A stretch of DNA of 64,000 nt from Arthrinium phaeospermum (GCA_006503535.1 QYRS01000003.1:2976001-3040000); one strand, 5' to 3'; numbered from the stretch's first letter, positions 1-11,634 are shown. A program made the numbers and translations. Notes: generated by a model not told the origin, from the sequence alone.

Positions 1-107
1 GAGCGTGTGTGTATATGTACCAGGTTGTTGATAGTGGCTGCGCCGATTGTGTTCACCAGATGCGCGGCGAGCTCCACGAGGAACACAACAAGTAGAAGGG
101 ACGGCAT
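1..107 (-). CDS. 5' exon of a probable membrane transporter (MFS-like), cut by the left edge
   Basis: On the minus strand an ATG at 107 opens 29 codons. They begin [14 protein letters not shown] and continue with a hydrophobic stretch ending in [11 protein letters not shown]. Directly after codon 29 stands GTACAT (position 20 downward), a usable intron donor in phase 0, so the exon would be 107-21. The sequence looks like the first transmembrane helix of a fungal major-facilitator-type transporter. That is a judgement from general resemblance only, because the transporter core lies outside the window. The frame is open upstream of the ATG for some codons, so the true start could be further upstream or in another exon. 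Confidence is moderate to low. Confidence 0.4.
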   Translation of the reverse strand, partial: MPSLLLVVFLVELAAHLVNTIGAATINNLVHIHTR

Positions 108-499
108 GGTGTTGTCCGCCAGTACGTGCTGATGCGCGTGGGATGGAGAGGTGGTGGTGATGACGATGATGCGGAGGTTCGGTCCTCGAAGCAAAATCGT
201 GGCCTTGGACCATATTGCTACCTACAGATGGCCCAAGAGCTGTGGTGGGATAGGTACCTGATGGCCCGCTACTTGTCGGAGGAAAAACGACTTTTTCGCC
301 GACAACCCCGCCAATACGCAACACACACCACGATTGATCACAATGATTGCTCCGACACGATATAACCACAGAATAGCTTCCCATGGGAGGTGACGTGACC
401 CCTTTCCGTCAACCCAATGCACGTTTAAAATCTATTTGGAGAGGGTATTGCTCCACCGGTGGTTTTTCATGAAGATCGAAGATCCGATCTCACAACAAT

Positions 500-538
500 A
501 TGGTGATTGCGCAATATGTCTCGCTCGTTAGACAATGA
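500..538 (+). promoter_or_regulatory. Overlapping upstream ORF at the prenyltransferase-repeat gene
   Basis: An ATG at 500 opens a 12-codon ORF ending in TGA at 536-538. It overlaps the proposed main start (516) in another frame. Scanning ribosomes would meet this ATG first, so if the transcript starts upstream of 500 it would lower translation of the main ORF. Whether the transcript includes it is unknown. Confidence 0.35.
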
Positions 539-1541
539 CATACTGTCCAATCTCAAATCCGAGGATCCAACCACAGTGTACCGAGATATTTCCAGCATCT
601 TGAATCACCCCCCTGGCGATGGCCTCCTAGAGATAGAGCTGCTTGGCAGCAGCCATCCTCTGGAAACGGGCGTGCACTTTCTGCAAGATGAGAACGCTAT
701 AGCCATACCGAAGTTGCGGCTTGTACAGGCCTTCTTTGTCGCACGCCAGGTTCTGTCCAAGCATTTGTTGAAGCCGGCCGCTCCCCCGACGGGCGAAACT
801 GTGGAAGCGACTTCTGTTATTCTCCTTATGGATCCAGAGCATCTCACAGCTGCGAATGTGAGGAAGAGGGCCATCATTTCACGGTTACAGCCTGGATCGC
901 TACCAACGCAGGCCTTACACACAGAGCAGCAGTTCATCGATAGCTTGCTTACATCCCGCCTGCACCGTCACACCAAGTCTCCCACGCTATGGAGTCATCG
1001 TCGTTGGCTGATCCAGACCCTTGGGGCTCATCAGTCACTCGAACGCACCAGATCAGATCTCCTCAACGTAGTCATGGTGGCCGCCGAAAGACACCCCAGG
1101 AACTACTATGCATGGAGCCATGCTAGATGGCTGGTCGATGTTTCCGCCAGGGACGGGCCCTTGCCCCTTATGCGTTACAAGACAATCGTGGACGACGTGA
1201 AAACATGGTGTTATAAACACCACGATGACATATCGGGGTGGACATATCTCCAATGGCTTCTCGTAAGGATCGAGGACGCTGGGGAGAGGCAAAGGCAGTG
1301 CTCGATGGTTCTGCAGAATACGCTCAATATCGTACAATCCTTCAACTGGACCAACCCGTCGGTTTGGGACTTTCTGCAAATGCTGGTCGTAAGAGAGTTT
1401 GTTCACCGTGAGCTTTTCGAGACATTTTTGCGTGTCAACGACTTCCTGTCTTCCTCGACCACCGAAGATGGCGGCGGCTCAGCGGCATCTAGAACATTGA
1501 TACGGGCAAGGCAGTGGGCCGCTCAGAACCGGGAGGGCTAG
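516..1541 (+). CDS. Protein prenyltransferase alpha-subunit repeat protein (PTAR1-like)
   Basis: This is an intron-less ORF of 341 residues. Its C-terminal half carries repeated Trp-centred helices of the prenyltransferase alpha-subunit type: LWSHRRWLI, YYAWSHARWLV, ISGWTYLQWLL and PSVWDFLQML. Such repeats build the helical alpha subunit of farnesyl- and geranylgeranyl-transferases. The canonical alpha subunits have a different N-terminus and more regular repeats. This protein, with a long non-repeat N-terminal region, fits the PTAR1-like group, which acts in or near geranylgeranylation of Rab/SNARE proteins; that role is taken from the family, not seen here. The frame extends upstream to position 507 without an ATG, so the start is placed at 516. 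A short overlapping ORF begins at 500. Confidence 0.75.
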   Translation: MSRSLDNDILSNLKSEDPTTVYRDISSILNHPPGDGLLEIELLGSSHPLETGVHFLQDENAIAIPKLRLVQAFFVARQVLSKHLLKPAAPPTGETVEATSVILLMDPEHLTAANVRKRAIISRLQPGSLPTQALHTEQQFIDSLLTSRLHRHTKSPTLWSHRRWLIQTLGAHQSLERTRSDLLNVVMVAAERHPRNYYAWSHARWLVDVSARDGPLPLMRYKTIVDDVKTWCYKHHDDISGWTYLQWLLVRIEDAGERQRQCSMVLQNTLNIVQSFNWTNPSVWDFLQMLVVREFVHRELFETFLRVNDFLSSSTTEDGGGSAASRTLIRARQWAAQNREG

Positions 1542-3837
1542 TTAGCAAATGGGCCACCACTCCACATATGACGATATGTTGTATGCATATTCTCTTGGTA
1601 GATTCAATGCGGCGAAATCCCATCTTTTTAGAAATGGTCTCCACGAATTTCAGCTTTTGCACTTGGCACTTGTTTCAGCTGAAAATACGAGATTCGTCGG
1701 CTGTCCACAAAGACTCAGCTATTTCTAGATTCTAGACATCCAACTTATTCCAAGTTTGCAGCTTCGAGCGCCGCATGTCACTGCCCGGTTACGCGTATAC
1801 AAGAAACGGCATGGGTTGCTCATGACTCGTCTCGTTGGTCCCCTGATTCATACCGCCTTCACCCAGGTCCCCAGGCCCAGATCCCGAGAGCTGATGCAGG
1901 GGCTCGAGGAAAGCAACATCAGCCTCGAACCCAAGCAGCCAGATGACCCGGCTACTGTTTGTACTTTTCCACGACACAGGGGTTGACCGACTCCTTGTTG
2001 GTCTACTGCAACAAGCCGGCAACCAGCATACCTGTCCGGTGCAATTGCTCCTTATGAGAGATTCTTTCAAATCACAACCTTAAGATTACTCGGCACGCCG
2101 GCCGTACTTTTTAGATGTTGTGCCTGAGGTTAGGACTCTAGGGATCCGTCACACAATTACACCTGGGATGGAGACCTAGTGATCTGTGGAGAGTGATCGC
2201 CGCACTCTAACCCCGAAGCTGTCAGAGCCGCTTGGCAGGTGGAAGTCAGTTTCCTGGCCTTTTGCGGGCGCCCCCTGCTGGGCACCAGGCTGGCTCAGAC
2301 CACAATCAGGATTGACCAATGGCAGAACAACTAGGGTCCCCTGCCGTTTTAATTTGCGGCAACCTTGATGTGGACACCCTTGCAGCTCTCCGTGCAGTGC
2401 AGCAGTCGATTTTGCTCCTCAGACCGAATCCCGCACCCGCTTGCCGCTTGACAAGAACAAGACAAAACACCAACAATATTCGCTTAGAGGTCGGCGTGTA
2501 TGGCATGAAAAAGAGAGGTAGACAGCGCGCTTGACTGGGACCGGCTTGATCATCTTGCAGGTGGCCTGTGAGAAACGCCAAATCTGGTGCATGCTGCCCT
2601 CGTCCAATCAAGAATCCGGGCAAGAAGAATAGATAACAAACATTGGACGATCGGTCGGTATCCGGCCCAAAGTCAAATGGAAACATCAGATAGGCGCAGG
2701 CACCTCTCTGAGGTCTGTGGTCATCTCGAGCTTGTCAAGTCGGGGTGTTTTTCAGGGGATCCATCGTCTGATTGGCGTGGTTAGATGGCGCTATCGTCTA
2801 TTCATTATCAACCCCTGAGCTCTCCACCGGGTACATATGCCCGGTACCACCCAGAGAAGGCCGATGGTATGGAGGAGAAGATGGAGGAGCCACGCCCGTT
2901 AACGTTGTATTCGAAAGAGGAGAGCGAGCCAATTCCCACCCCCAGGTGAAATGCAATTCGGGCCAACCGCATTTGACCCCTCGCAAGCAGTGTCCGATGA
3001 CACCTCTGGCGCCAGGCGCGGGCTGCCAGGCCAAGGCAGGAGGCCAACAACTGTTGGATGCATGGCATGCAGCGTCTCTGCCCCCCGTAAGCGTAGGCAA
3101 TGCGATCCAAAAAGGAATACACCAACAGGGGGGCTGAGTACAGATGATCGACCTGGCCAGTGCTTCCGAATCTCGTCTGCTGTGCGGGAGCCGAGTCAAT
3201 CAATGAGGCGCTTTTCTGGGATCGGCCCAGTGAGCCAAGTCCTACGTTCTCTTCTGGCCCACTTTGCCCACGCGCTGTCTTTATACAGCTCTCCTCCATC
3301 TTCAGTAGTTCTTGATCTTGCCTCCTTTCGCTCAAGTTCAGCAACGCCGTTCAGTTGCTGTTGTTGTCCTCGAGTAATTCTGCTTTTCTGTTTGAATTAT
3401 CGTACGGGAGGAACCTCATCGCTGTTGATTCCTTTTTTGGTTTCCCTGCTTTTGTTTCACCCCCACTCCAGTCGTGTTTCTTGTGGCGTTGCTCCTGTCT
3501 TGAATTACATGTTGATGTCTGCGTCTGGCTGCCATCAGCTTGCTTTCAAGGGAAACGTTGCATTCTTTCTATAAAATCACTTTTCTTGTATTCTCTTAGC
3601 TGCGTTGGTGGAGAGGCTCCACGGATCGACCATCTCTGATGCTGTCGTCGTAATCTTTAATGCTAATACTATAACCGGATCTCCTCCATCTATCCCACCT
3701 TGCAGGACTTAGTGCTCGACCTTTGCACCCGATCATCTCCACCCGATATAGGCCCTTCAGCAGTACAGTTAAGAGGACCGCCTACCCGGGAGCTCCGACT
3801 GCTATGAAGGTGACCTGTTAGCAACATCAAAGCCATC
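1542..3837. other. Intergenic spacer, no gene seen
   Basis: This is 2.3 kb between the prenyltransferase-repeat gene and the protease. It contains several short ORFs on both strands (up to 207 codons near 2951-3574), but none has recognisable domains and they overlap each other on opposite strands. The part after about 3290 is rich in C and T, as in fungal promoters and 5' leaders, and probably belongs to the protease gene. Confidence 0.6.
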
Positions 3838-5483
3838 ATGTATTGGGTCGTCACATTGCTACAACTCACGCTATGGATTTCGAGCACTCAGGCCGTTAAC
3901 CCGCTCCTGTGGAAACATGCCGCCAGCACCGACGATGTCATTCAGCAGCGAGATATCGAGGCTCGGGCGGTCCCGCCCATGGGCTTCGTTACCTTCAAAC
4001 TGACACCGTCGAGCCAACAGGTAGGTTCCCTGGAATCTCGTGATGCATAGCATGTCGTGTCTGACCATTAATGTAGCGAGACGAGCCTCACGTCAACGTG
4101 ATAAGCCGCGTGGCACAGGACCTGACCCGGAAGTACGGTTCTTATTTGCCCAGTCGGACTGCCGCCTCCGACCACGCCATTGAGGGCAGAGAAAACAACT
4201 ACCACATCGTCAAGGCGAACCCACCGGAGAAGAGCAAGAGCGCAGGCGTCGACCAGGATGGGACCGACTACTCATACTTTGTTGAGGCGCAGTTTGGATC
4301 CGACAAGTCGCTCATGTACATGCTTCTCGATACGGGTGCCAGCAGCAGCTGGGTCATGGGGTCCGGCTGCACGTCGGAGGCTTGCACGATGCACAACACG
4401 TTCAAATCGGATGGCTCCACCTCGCTGAAGGACTCCGGCAAACCGTTCTCCGTTGAGTACGGCTCTGGCTCTGTCAGTGGCAGCCTGGTCACGGACAGCG
4501 TCACCATTGCTGGAATGACGGTCTCCATGGACTTTGGGCTTGCGAAGAAGACGTCCCAGCAGTTCACCTCGTTTCCGTTCGACGGCATCCTGGGTCTTTC
4601 GATCGGCAACGGCGGCCCGCAGAACTTCTTGGTGGCTTTGAAGGATGCCAAGGTGGTCGACGCCAACGTCTTTGGCGTGTCGCTTTCTCGCAACTCGGAC
4701 GGGCTCAACGACGGCGAAATCGCCTTCGGGGCGCCCAACCCGGACAAGTTCACTGGTGATATTGCCTACACGCCTGTCGACCCAAAGAACAAGGGCAGCT
4801 GGGCCATCAACTTCGATGACGTTTCCGTCAGCGGTAAACCCGTCGGCATCAAGAACAAATTGGCCTATATCGATACCGGTACGACCTTCGCCTTTGCGCC
4901 GCCCGCCGACGCCAAGATGATGTACGGCGTCATCCCCGATGCCAAGTCAGACGACGATGGAGTAACTTGGACGATGCCTTGCGACACCAAGGCAGAACTC
5001 AGCTTCGTCTTCTCGGGAAAGAGCTTCAAAATCTCCCCCAAGGACTTCCTCTCAGCGCCGCACGACAACAATCGCTGCACTGGCAACATTTACGGAATGG
5101 AAGTGGTTCGCGGTGCTTGGCTGCTTGGCGGCACCCTTCTGAAGAGCGTCTATGCGGTCTTCGACATGGATCAGGCACGCATTGGGTTTGCTTCGAAGCC
5201 TGCCATCACGCCCTCGACGACCTCGTCGGCAGCATCCACCACAATGGTGAAGACCACCACACTTGACGGCGGTGCGGTTGTTACTACCACCATGACCTCT
5301 TCCAGGCCCGCACCGACGGTATCTCCCGTTGGCTTCAGCGGACACCAATCATCAGGCCCGGGTCCCACCAAGTCGCCTGAAACGGACTCGTCGAAACCCG
5401 AGTCGGCGGGTGAGCAGGTCCACATTCGAGGGTCCTTTGTATTGTTTTTCTGCATTGCATCCATTCTAGCGATCATGGTCTAG
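3838..5483 (+). CDS. Secreted aspartic protease, probably GPI-anchored (yapsin-like)
   Basis: The gene has two exons, 3838-4020 and 4077-5483, around a 56-bp phase-0 intron (GTAGGT...ATGTAG). The product is 529 residues. It starts with a signal peptide of about 20 residues (MYWVVTLLQLTLWISSTQA) and a propeptide of about 100. The pepsin fold (family A1) shows both catalytic motifs, DTGAS at Asp146 and DTGTT at Asp327, and the flap tyrosine in VEYGSGS near residue 189. After the catalytic domain comes a Ser/Thr/Pro-rich linker. The protein ends in a hydrophobic tail (SFVLFFCIASILAIMV) with nothing after it. That layout is typical of GPI-anchored yapsin/opsB-type proteases at the plasma membrane or cell wall, which process secreted proteins or wall components. 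The precise substrate is unknown. Confidence 0.93.
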
Positions 5484-6622
5484 TCATTGCGTTACCAGCG
5501 CTGCTTTGCATCCTATCCATTCATTATAGAGAGAGCCGTGGGCCGCATGCATGTGGCGATGCTTCCCACTGACACGCAACCCCCTGCCACTGCTACCAAC
5601 AACACCACCAAATAAACAGGGTTTCTTATCAGGGTATAAATCAGAAGGGTATAGGGGCTTTGGCCAGAAATAACGTGCAAAGTGCACGCCAGAACTCACG
5701 AAGAGAGGGATTGTACGATGTATAGATACCAAGGGACATGGAAACGAAAGCTGGACGGAGGCGAAGGGGCCAGCAGCAAAAAAGCCTGGTCCGCCGCCGC
5801 CTGAGCCGCCAGCACCATTTAAGAAATTATGTACACGATGTAATAGAACATAGGAATTCGATTCTAAGGGCTCACACAGTTACACCCACTGCGGTCGGCA
5901 CATTCGGCCAGTCATGATTGACGATGAGCATCGACGTTGTTTCTATCTTGCCTTGTTGAGTGATATTTTGCCTGCTGTACCACCAACTTCGGGATAGCCG
6001 GGTCTCCAAGATGAGAGGAGATAATCCTGGCTTCTTCTAAGGGGCATTTCCATTCGGCGGAGTCTGCTGCAAAGGAATCAACTTCCAACCGAAATAGAGT
6101 GAGTGAGTGTTGGCGATGAATGACTATTTTTATGTATTTTGGGTGCATGAAGCAAACAAAGAGGACTCGGTCTGGAATCTCCCCTGATAGCCCCTGTCTA
6201 GTACCTTAAGTCGAGTCGTCCAAAATGTACACGTTGTACAAAGGCTTAACACGCGTCAGTTTTTAGGCGCATCGGCGCTATCCATGCAAGGGGGTTTGAA
6301 GTACCTCGACTCTAAATTGGCCTAATTGAAGGCTCCGAACGCTACCTAAAGTACATACCTACTGCCTACCCTACCAGCCAAGCAGCTTCCCAAACACCCG
6401 GCCGCATTACCAACTAAAACTTACTGCTTGACGTGCTACTGTGTTGCATATACTCGGTGATCGACCTAGTTTCTGGGAGAGCTACGCAACAACAACAACC
6501 AATTCCGTAATTGCAAGATCCAGCATAGCCGTCTTCTTTGTCTCCTTGCTTGGGGCGCAGCCCGGTTCAATACAACTTCCCCCAATTTGGTTGGTTGCGC
6601 AAAATGCTGCCGCGATAATACA
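5484..6622. other. Intergenic spacer, no gene seen
   Basis: This is 1.1 kb holding the protease 3' region and the transporter promoter/leader. Only short ORFs without family resemblance are present. The last 150 bp (CAACAACAACAACC tract near 6487) look like an ordinary fungal 5' leader. Confidence 0.6.
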
Positions 6623-8629
6623 ATGGCCAAGGCCACCTCCCACAACGCCAGCTCCCTTCGACAGGGAGCAGCACCAAACCCGAGCCACCGCGAAGAGCAA
6701 CATGGATTGTTGGCTCACTCCTCCCACGACGACACCGAGGGGAACGACGTCCTTTTCGACGCCACCGCCGACCAAGAAGATGCCGGCCTCAAAGCAGCCC
6801 AACAACCCGCCAACGGCCACGGCCACGGCCGCCGCCCCGGCAACATCAGCATCCCCGGCGCCATGCGCTCGCCCCGGACGCCGAACCGGGTGCGCTTCGA
6901 CCTCACCCCTACCTCGATCCCCGCGCCCGCCAACGGCTACTTCCACGGGCGGCCCTCGGACAGCAGCGACGGCGACGAGGCGGCCGACTACGGCGAGCGC
7001 GACCTCCTATACTCGGAACCCGACAGCCCCCAGGGCGACGAGTCCCGGCACCGGCTGCTGACCGACATCGAGGCGCCCTCGGTGACGCTCGCCGCCAGCC
7101 CCTGGGGCTCCGACGACGGCGACGTGCACTCGTGGGCCGAGGCCGAGCGGGCGCGGCCCAAGTCCGGGCTCAAGTCGGCCTTCATGAACATGGCCAACAG
7201 CATCATCGGCGCCGGCATCATCGGGCAGCCCTACGCGTTCAAGCAGGCGGGGCTCCTCGCGGGCGTCACCCTGCTGGTCGGCCTGACCGTCATCGTCGAC
7301 TGGACCATCCGCATGATCGTCATCAACTCCAAGATGAGCGGCCGCGACAGCTTCCAGGGCACCGTCGAGCACTGCTTCGGCAAGGCCGGCCTCATCGCCA
7401 TCAGCGTCGCCCAGTGGGCGTTCGCGTTCGGCGGCATGGTCGCGTTCGGCGTCGTGGTGGGGGACAGCATCCCGCACGTCCTCGAGGGTATCTGGCCGGG
7501 CCTCCGCGACATGCCTGTCTTTGGGCTGCTTGCGGACCGCCGCGCCGTCATTGCCTTCTTCATCATGTCCGTGAGCTTTCCCTTGACTTTATACAGGGAT
7601 ATTGCCAAGGTACGTACAACAAAACAAGAGCAGAGCTACCAGTCGTCTAAGTGAGGGTACAATGCTGATCAGCGAGGACACAACACAGCTGGCCAAAGCA
7701 AGCACGTTCGCCCTCATCAGCATGGGCGTCATTTGCGTGACGGTAGTGGTCCAGGGAGCGCTGGCACCCGACGCGGATAGGGGAGAGTTCACTCCTCAGT
7801 TATTAACCATAAACACGGGCATCTTCCAAGCTATTGGGGTTATATCATTTGGTATGGTTTGCTATCTGGCCTATACTTACAGTACGGTTTCATGTGGCTA
7901 ATGGCGAGGAACAGCTTTCGTTTGCCACCACAATTCACTACTCATCTACGGGTCTCTGAGAACACCGACTCTGGACCGATTTGCTCGAGTGACACACTAC
8001 TCTACGGGCATATCCATGGTGGCCTGCCTAGCCATGGCGCTCTCGGGCTTCTTGGTCTTCGCCGACAAGACGCAAGGCAACGTGCTCAACAACTTTGCGC
8101 GCGACAATACCATGGTCAACGTGGCGCGCCTGTGCTTCGGCCTGAACATGCTGACGACGCTGCCGCTCGAGGCCTTTGTCTGCCGCGAGGTCATGCTCAA
8201 CTACTTTTACCCGGGCGAGCCGTTCAACATGAAGCTGCACCTGCTGTTCAGTACGGGCCTCGTCGTGAGCGCCACGGCCATCAGCCTGATGACGTGCGAC
8301 CTGGGCGTCGTGTTCGAGCTGGTGGGCGCCACCAGCGCGTGCGCGCTGGCTTATATCCTGCCGCCGCTCTGCTACATCAAGCTGAGTTCCAAGAGCTGGA
8401 AGACGTATCTGGCGTGGGCCATTGTGGCGTTTGGGTGCGTCGTCATGGTCATCAGCATAATACAAGCCGTGGTCCAGATCGTGACTGGTGAGTAGATCCT
8501 GCTTTACATTTCCTTTCCTTCCCGACCCTTCCCCTATTTCCACTTTCAACTCAGAAGAAGAACGTATGGCTGACTAGTGGTTTTCGTTGGGTTGTGTTAG
8601 GGGGCGGCGATCATGCGCAGTGCATGTAA
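6623..8629 (+). CDS. Vacuolar-type amino-acid transporter (AVT family, AAAP/SLC38-like)
   Basis: There are four exons: 6623-7609, 7689-7851, 7915-8487 and 8601-8629, giving 583 residues. The first 180 residues are a hydrophilic, Ser/Asp-rich cytosolic region with a SPRTPNRVRFDLTP motif. The membrane domain starts with FMNMANSIIGAGIIGQPYAF, the hallmark first helix of the amino acid/auxin permease family, and continues through about 11 helices. The exon 2-3 junction restores the conserved run ISFAFVCHHNSLLIYGSL. The last exon is only 29 nt; splicing replaces an immediate stop and gives the tail GGGDHAQCM, which matches my recollection of related fungal transporters. Members move neutral or basic amino acids across the vacuolar membrane by H+ exchange. 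The substrate here cannot be read from sequence. ATG 6623 has a good context (ACAATGGCC). Confidence 0.9.
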
Positions 8630-10161
8630 TCCCAGAAACACGGAGATATATGGGTAGGATATGCTGTATTTTTATGATCAGGCTACTATAGACGAGTTCA
8701 GGAGCTAGAATAGAAGGGAATGCTTCTTGTAGAAGCGGGCTTGGGCATGTCCAACATAAAAGAATACCAAGAGTCAAACTTGTTTTTTTCGACCAGAGCC
8801 TGATACTAATACTAGGCCCACCTCCACTACCGGGGGGTTGGTGTCTGGGGTCCTATTTCTACATCTGCAGTGGCTCTTTTCTTGTCTTAGTCCAGGTAGG
8901 TGACCACCCAAGCCAGACCCTTCGTGCATGGTGACCTCCCTGTACGATGGATGGGCTGGCTAAAACGCTGCTCCATCCTGCTGCAGTGGTCATCTGACAA
9001 CTCTAATAGCCGTGGCGGGCGGCGGGCTGCAACGGGGGGAATCTGGAAAGCTCGGTTTTGACTAACAGGGGGTCATACGAAGCCCGCCTTCCCCCAACGC
9101 CAAACTATGACGATATGTACGCCAAACTGCCAGGCGCCTATATACACCGACACCACAGGACTAGAGACATCTGTCGGTGTATACAACCGAGTACTTTGCT
9201 AAAGGGAATGAATGGATGATAGACTATCAGTCTCTCTTATCGCGATACCTATCCACTCCCCTCCCCCGGTCATACACACCACTACCGCCGCCACCACCCA
9301 TCCCCGACTTATGCAGGAAGGGTGGTGCAAACATATTCTAGTCTTGTTTATACGGCCCCAGCTGACCACGGCCTATCAGCGAAGCCCAGCCAGTCACAGA
9401 CGCGCACCTGCCTGAGCAACGCGCACTCACTCCCACCTCCGTATCTCTCAACGCAGGCTGGGGGTGGGGCGCGCCCGGCGGGAACCAACTCAAACCGCCA
9501 CTCTCCTTCGTGGGTGGTTGCCTCAGACAACACATGCCATGAAGCAACAACCACAATGAAGGAGGAGGTGGGGGTGGGAAAACAGGATCCATCTCGGGCG
9601 GGCGCGCGCGCAGAGCCTAATCTACTCCGTACTAACGTTGGTTGTCGAGATATGAAGCCGAAGCGGGCACTTTGGTGATGACCCCGCCTTTTCTTGGTCA
9701 AAACGAAGGGGGGGAAGGGAAGGAGGTCGTAGCTAACCATCATATGCTTGCTTACCTATGGAAGTAAAGTAGGTAGTCACTGCAAACTACCTAGCTCACT
9801 ATTCTATATAAATACCAAGTGTCTTCCGTTTGTTTCTCCCCCTCCCTCATCGTGAGATTTCAAGTCTGCTTGCAATACGTACTCTCCACGCTCATATTCC
9901 CTTCATTTCATCGTCCACTCAGCTGTAAGTTGTCGCATCTTCTTGCTTTCGGTATATTATCGACGCACCTTGCTTGCACCTTGGTCGTCCCCCCCGTCGG
10001 CTCCATCCTATCCATTGCCAGAACCACATCTTTCCTGATCACCCGCCCCCCACAACATATAAACAGCTCATCGGGTTGATCCAAGCTGCAGAGAGGAGAC
10101 CCAGTCACTAACACCGCAAAACAAACCAGAGTCCCAAGACGACAACAACAACTACTACAAG
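8630..10161. other. Intergenic spacer with promoter and leader of the small Cys-rich gene
   Basis: No coding region is supported in these 1.5 kb. Short opposing ORFs near 9338-9743 overlap each other and have no family features. From about 9805 there is a TATA motif followed by a pyrimidine-rich stretch, which I read as the core promoter and leader of the downstream mini-gene. Confidence 0.6.
9805..9814 (+). promoter_or_regulatory. TATA box
   Basis: TATATAAATA stands at 9805-9814, followed by a CT-rich stretch (CTCCCCCTCCCTCATC near 9835-9850). This arrangement is common at strongly expressed fungal genes. Transcription would start about 30-60 bp downstream, giving a leader of roughly 300 nt before the ATG at 10162. 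A second AT-rich candidate (ACATATAAACAG near 10055) lies closer to the ATG. Confidence 0.45.
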
Positions 10162-10329
10162 ATGCACAACACCTGCCCCAAGTGCGGAACCGCCTTCAGC
10201 GGCTCGACCAAGACCTGCGGCTCTTGCGGCGCTGTAAGTATATATAGAGTCTCCTCCTCCGAGAGAGAAAGTCAAGCTTCAAGTCGCTGACAAGCTCACC
10301 AACTCTTCCTCCAGACTTGCCCCCAGTAA
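10162..10329 (+). CDS. 28-residue cysteine-rich mini-protein (zinc-ribbon or metallothionein-like)
   Basis: This gene is too short for routine ORF calling. Exon 1 (10162-10233) encodes 24 residues and ends at GTAAGT. Exon 2 (10315-10329), after CCTCCAG, encodes four residues and a stop; the 81-bp intron is phase 0. The peptide starts MHNTCPKCG and ends TCGSCGATCPQ. It has five cysteines in the pattern C-x2-C-x11-C-x2-C-x3-C, and two of them lie in C-x2-C-G knuckles like those of a zinc ribbon. Length and cysteine content (18%) also fit a small metallothionein. Metal binding is an inference. A strong TATA box, a CT-rich leader, an AAG-ATG start context and canonical splice sites argue that this is a real, well-expressed gene. 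A chance ORF with this pattern is possible but unlikely. Confidence 0.72.
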
Positions 10330-11634
10330 ATCGTGTATAGCAATTCATCGCAAATATGGGCGATCGGCCGCGACTGGCAAAGTGACGGCAAGGCTTACGA
10401 CGGCCAAGGCTGGAAGACGATAGAATCTTATCTTTTATTTTATGCGGAGGATGCAATGAGAACGCAGTATCATCACTAGAGTACCTTTCAAGGTGATACC
10501 AGACTTTCCAGGCGTTTGTTTTTCTGTGTGCCCTTGAATTACACGTGAATGGCAAATATGCCTCGTCTACCGTAGCGACCCCTTTTGTGATGATATTGGG
10601 CAGGTATATTCAACCTCGCGGTGTACATACAGATTGGCTTACAGGTTCATGTACAGACTTATAGCCTTGAACAACGTCATTGCCAAGTTATGCATCTCTC
10701 AGTCTCGAGCAGTGGCCAACGGCTGCTTCCGCGGTCACTTAAACGATATACATACCCACCAACCGTTTTACACGCAGAGTTTAGTCGCATAGCATGACAA
10801 TTTCACAGGTGACGTACGAGAGGTCTAGAGTATAGGACAAGATTATGAAGAAATACGGATAGACAGACAGCATAAAACAACAGGGCCTTATCAAAACAAA
10901 CTATGTCCGCCTCCGGGTTCAGTCTAACGCATGGGGCTTGTGTATCGAGACAGGGGAAGAGAGCTTGCGTGGAAAGAAGAAAGATTTATGATATAGCCGT
11001 ATTCTCAAGGGTTGCCTTGGCTCGCCATTCTGGACACATAGACATAGAGACACAATGTAAACGTGTTTACACACACACACACACACACCACAACTACCAC
11101 CGAGACGAAGACAGACCATAGATAAGTTGTCCGGTGCCTTGCTCTACTCCATCTTCATTTCCACCAGTTCGCCAGCCATAAGAGTAATGGTAGCAAGTGC
11201 CGTCGTGACTAGTCCCTTGTCCGCCGCTAGCCTATCCCTCCTGAAGATTAAACAGAAAGGGGAGTAGGAGAAAAAACACAGTGCCGAAGCCATCCAAAGT
11301 AGCACGCCGGGCCGAGAGAACCACTAAGTAACGACGAGTGACAGATGGCGAGACGAATCAAACTCCAGCCGGAAAACCATGATGCACAACAGATATGCGG
11401 ATGTATCAAGAGCCCATTTGGCACCCTCTTCCCAGGATTGTGCTGCCACTCCGCTGTACCACACCGAAATTATACCAAGAATAGTAGCACACAGACCAGG
11501 CGTGGTCCGTGGCTAACTGGACCAAGTACAACGCCGGTGCATTACAAGGGCACAGCCTAGAGTGTGCAAGACTGTTGGTAATACTAAGAAGCTTGCGCGC
11601 AGGGGGGCCCGAACCGTTTCGGATTGTTGGTCGT
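10330..11634. other. Intergenic spacer, no gene seen
   Basis: This 1.3-kb spacer receives the 3' ends of two convergent genes, the Cys-rich mini-gene and rho1. Apart from an AC microsatellite (11069-11088) I see nothing in it. Confidence 0.6.
11069..11088. repeat. (AC)10 microsatellite
   Basis: There are ten uninterrupted AC units in the spacer between the mini-gene and rho1, probably in the 3' flank of one of them. Confidence 0.9.

Noticed and set aside
2951..3574. 207-codon plus-strand ORF upstream of the protease
   Set aside because: No domain resemblance, no ordered composition, crossed by opposing ORFs of similar length; more likely promoter and leader sequence.
6952..7650. Long ORFs in other frames across the transporter exon and similar shadows over uL24m, Elp1, the coiled-coil gene and Dicer
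   Set aside because: They arise from GC-rich third codon positions of the real genes and have Arg/Ala-rich repetitive composition.
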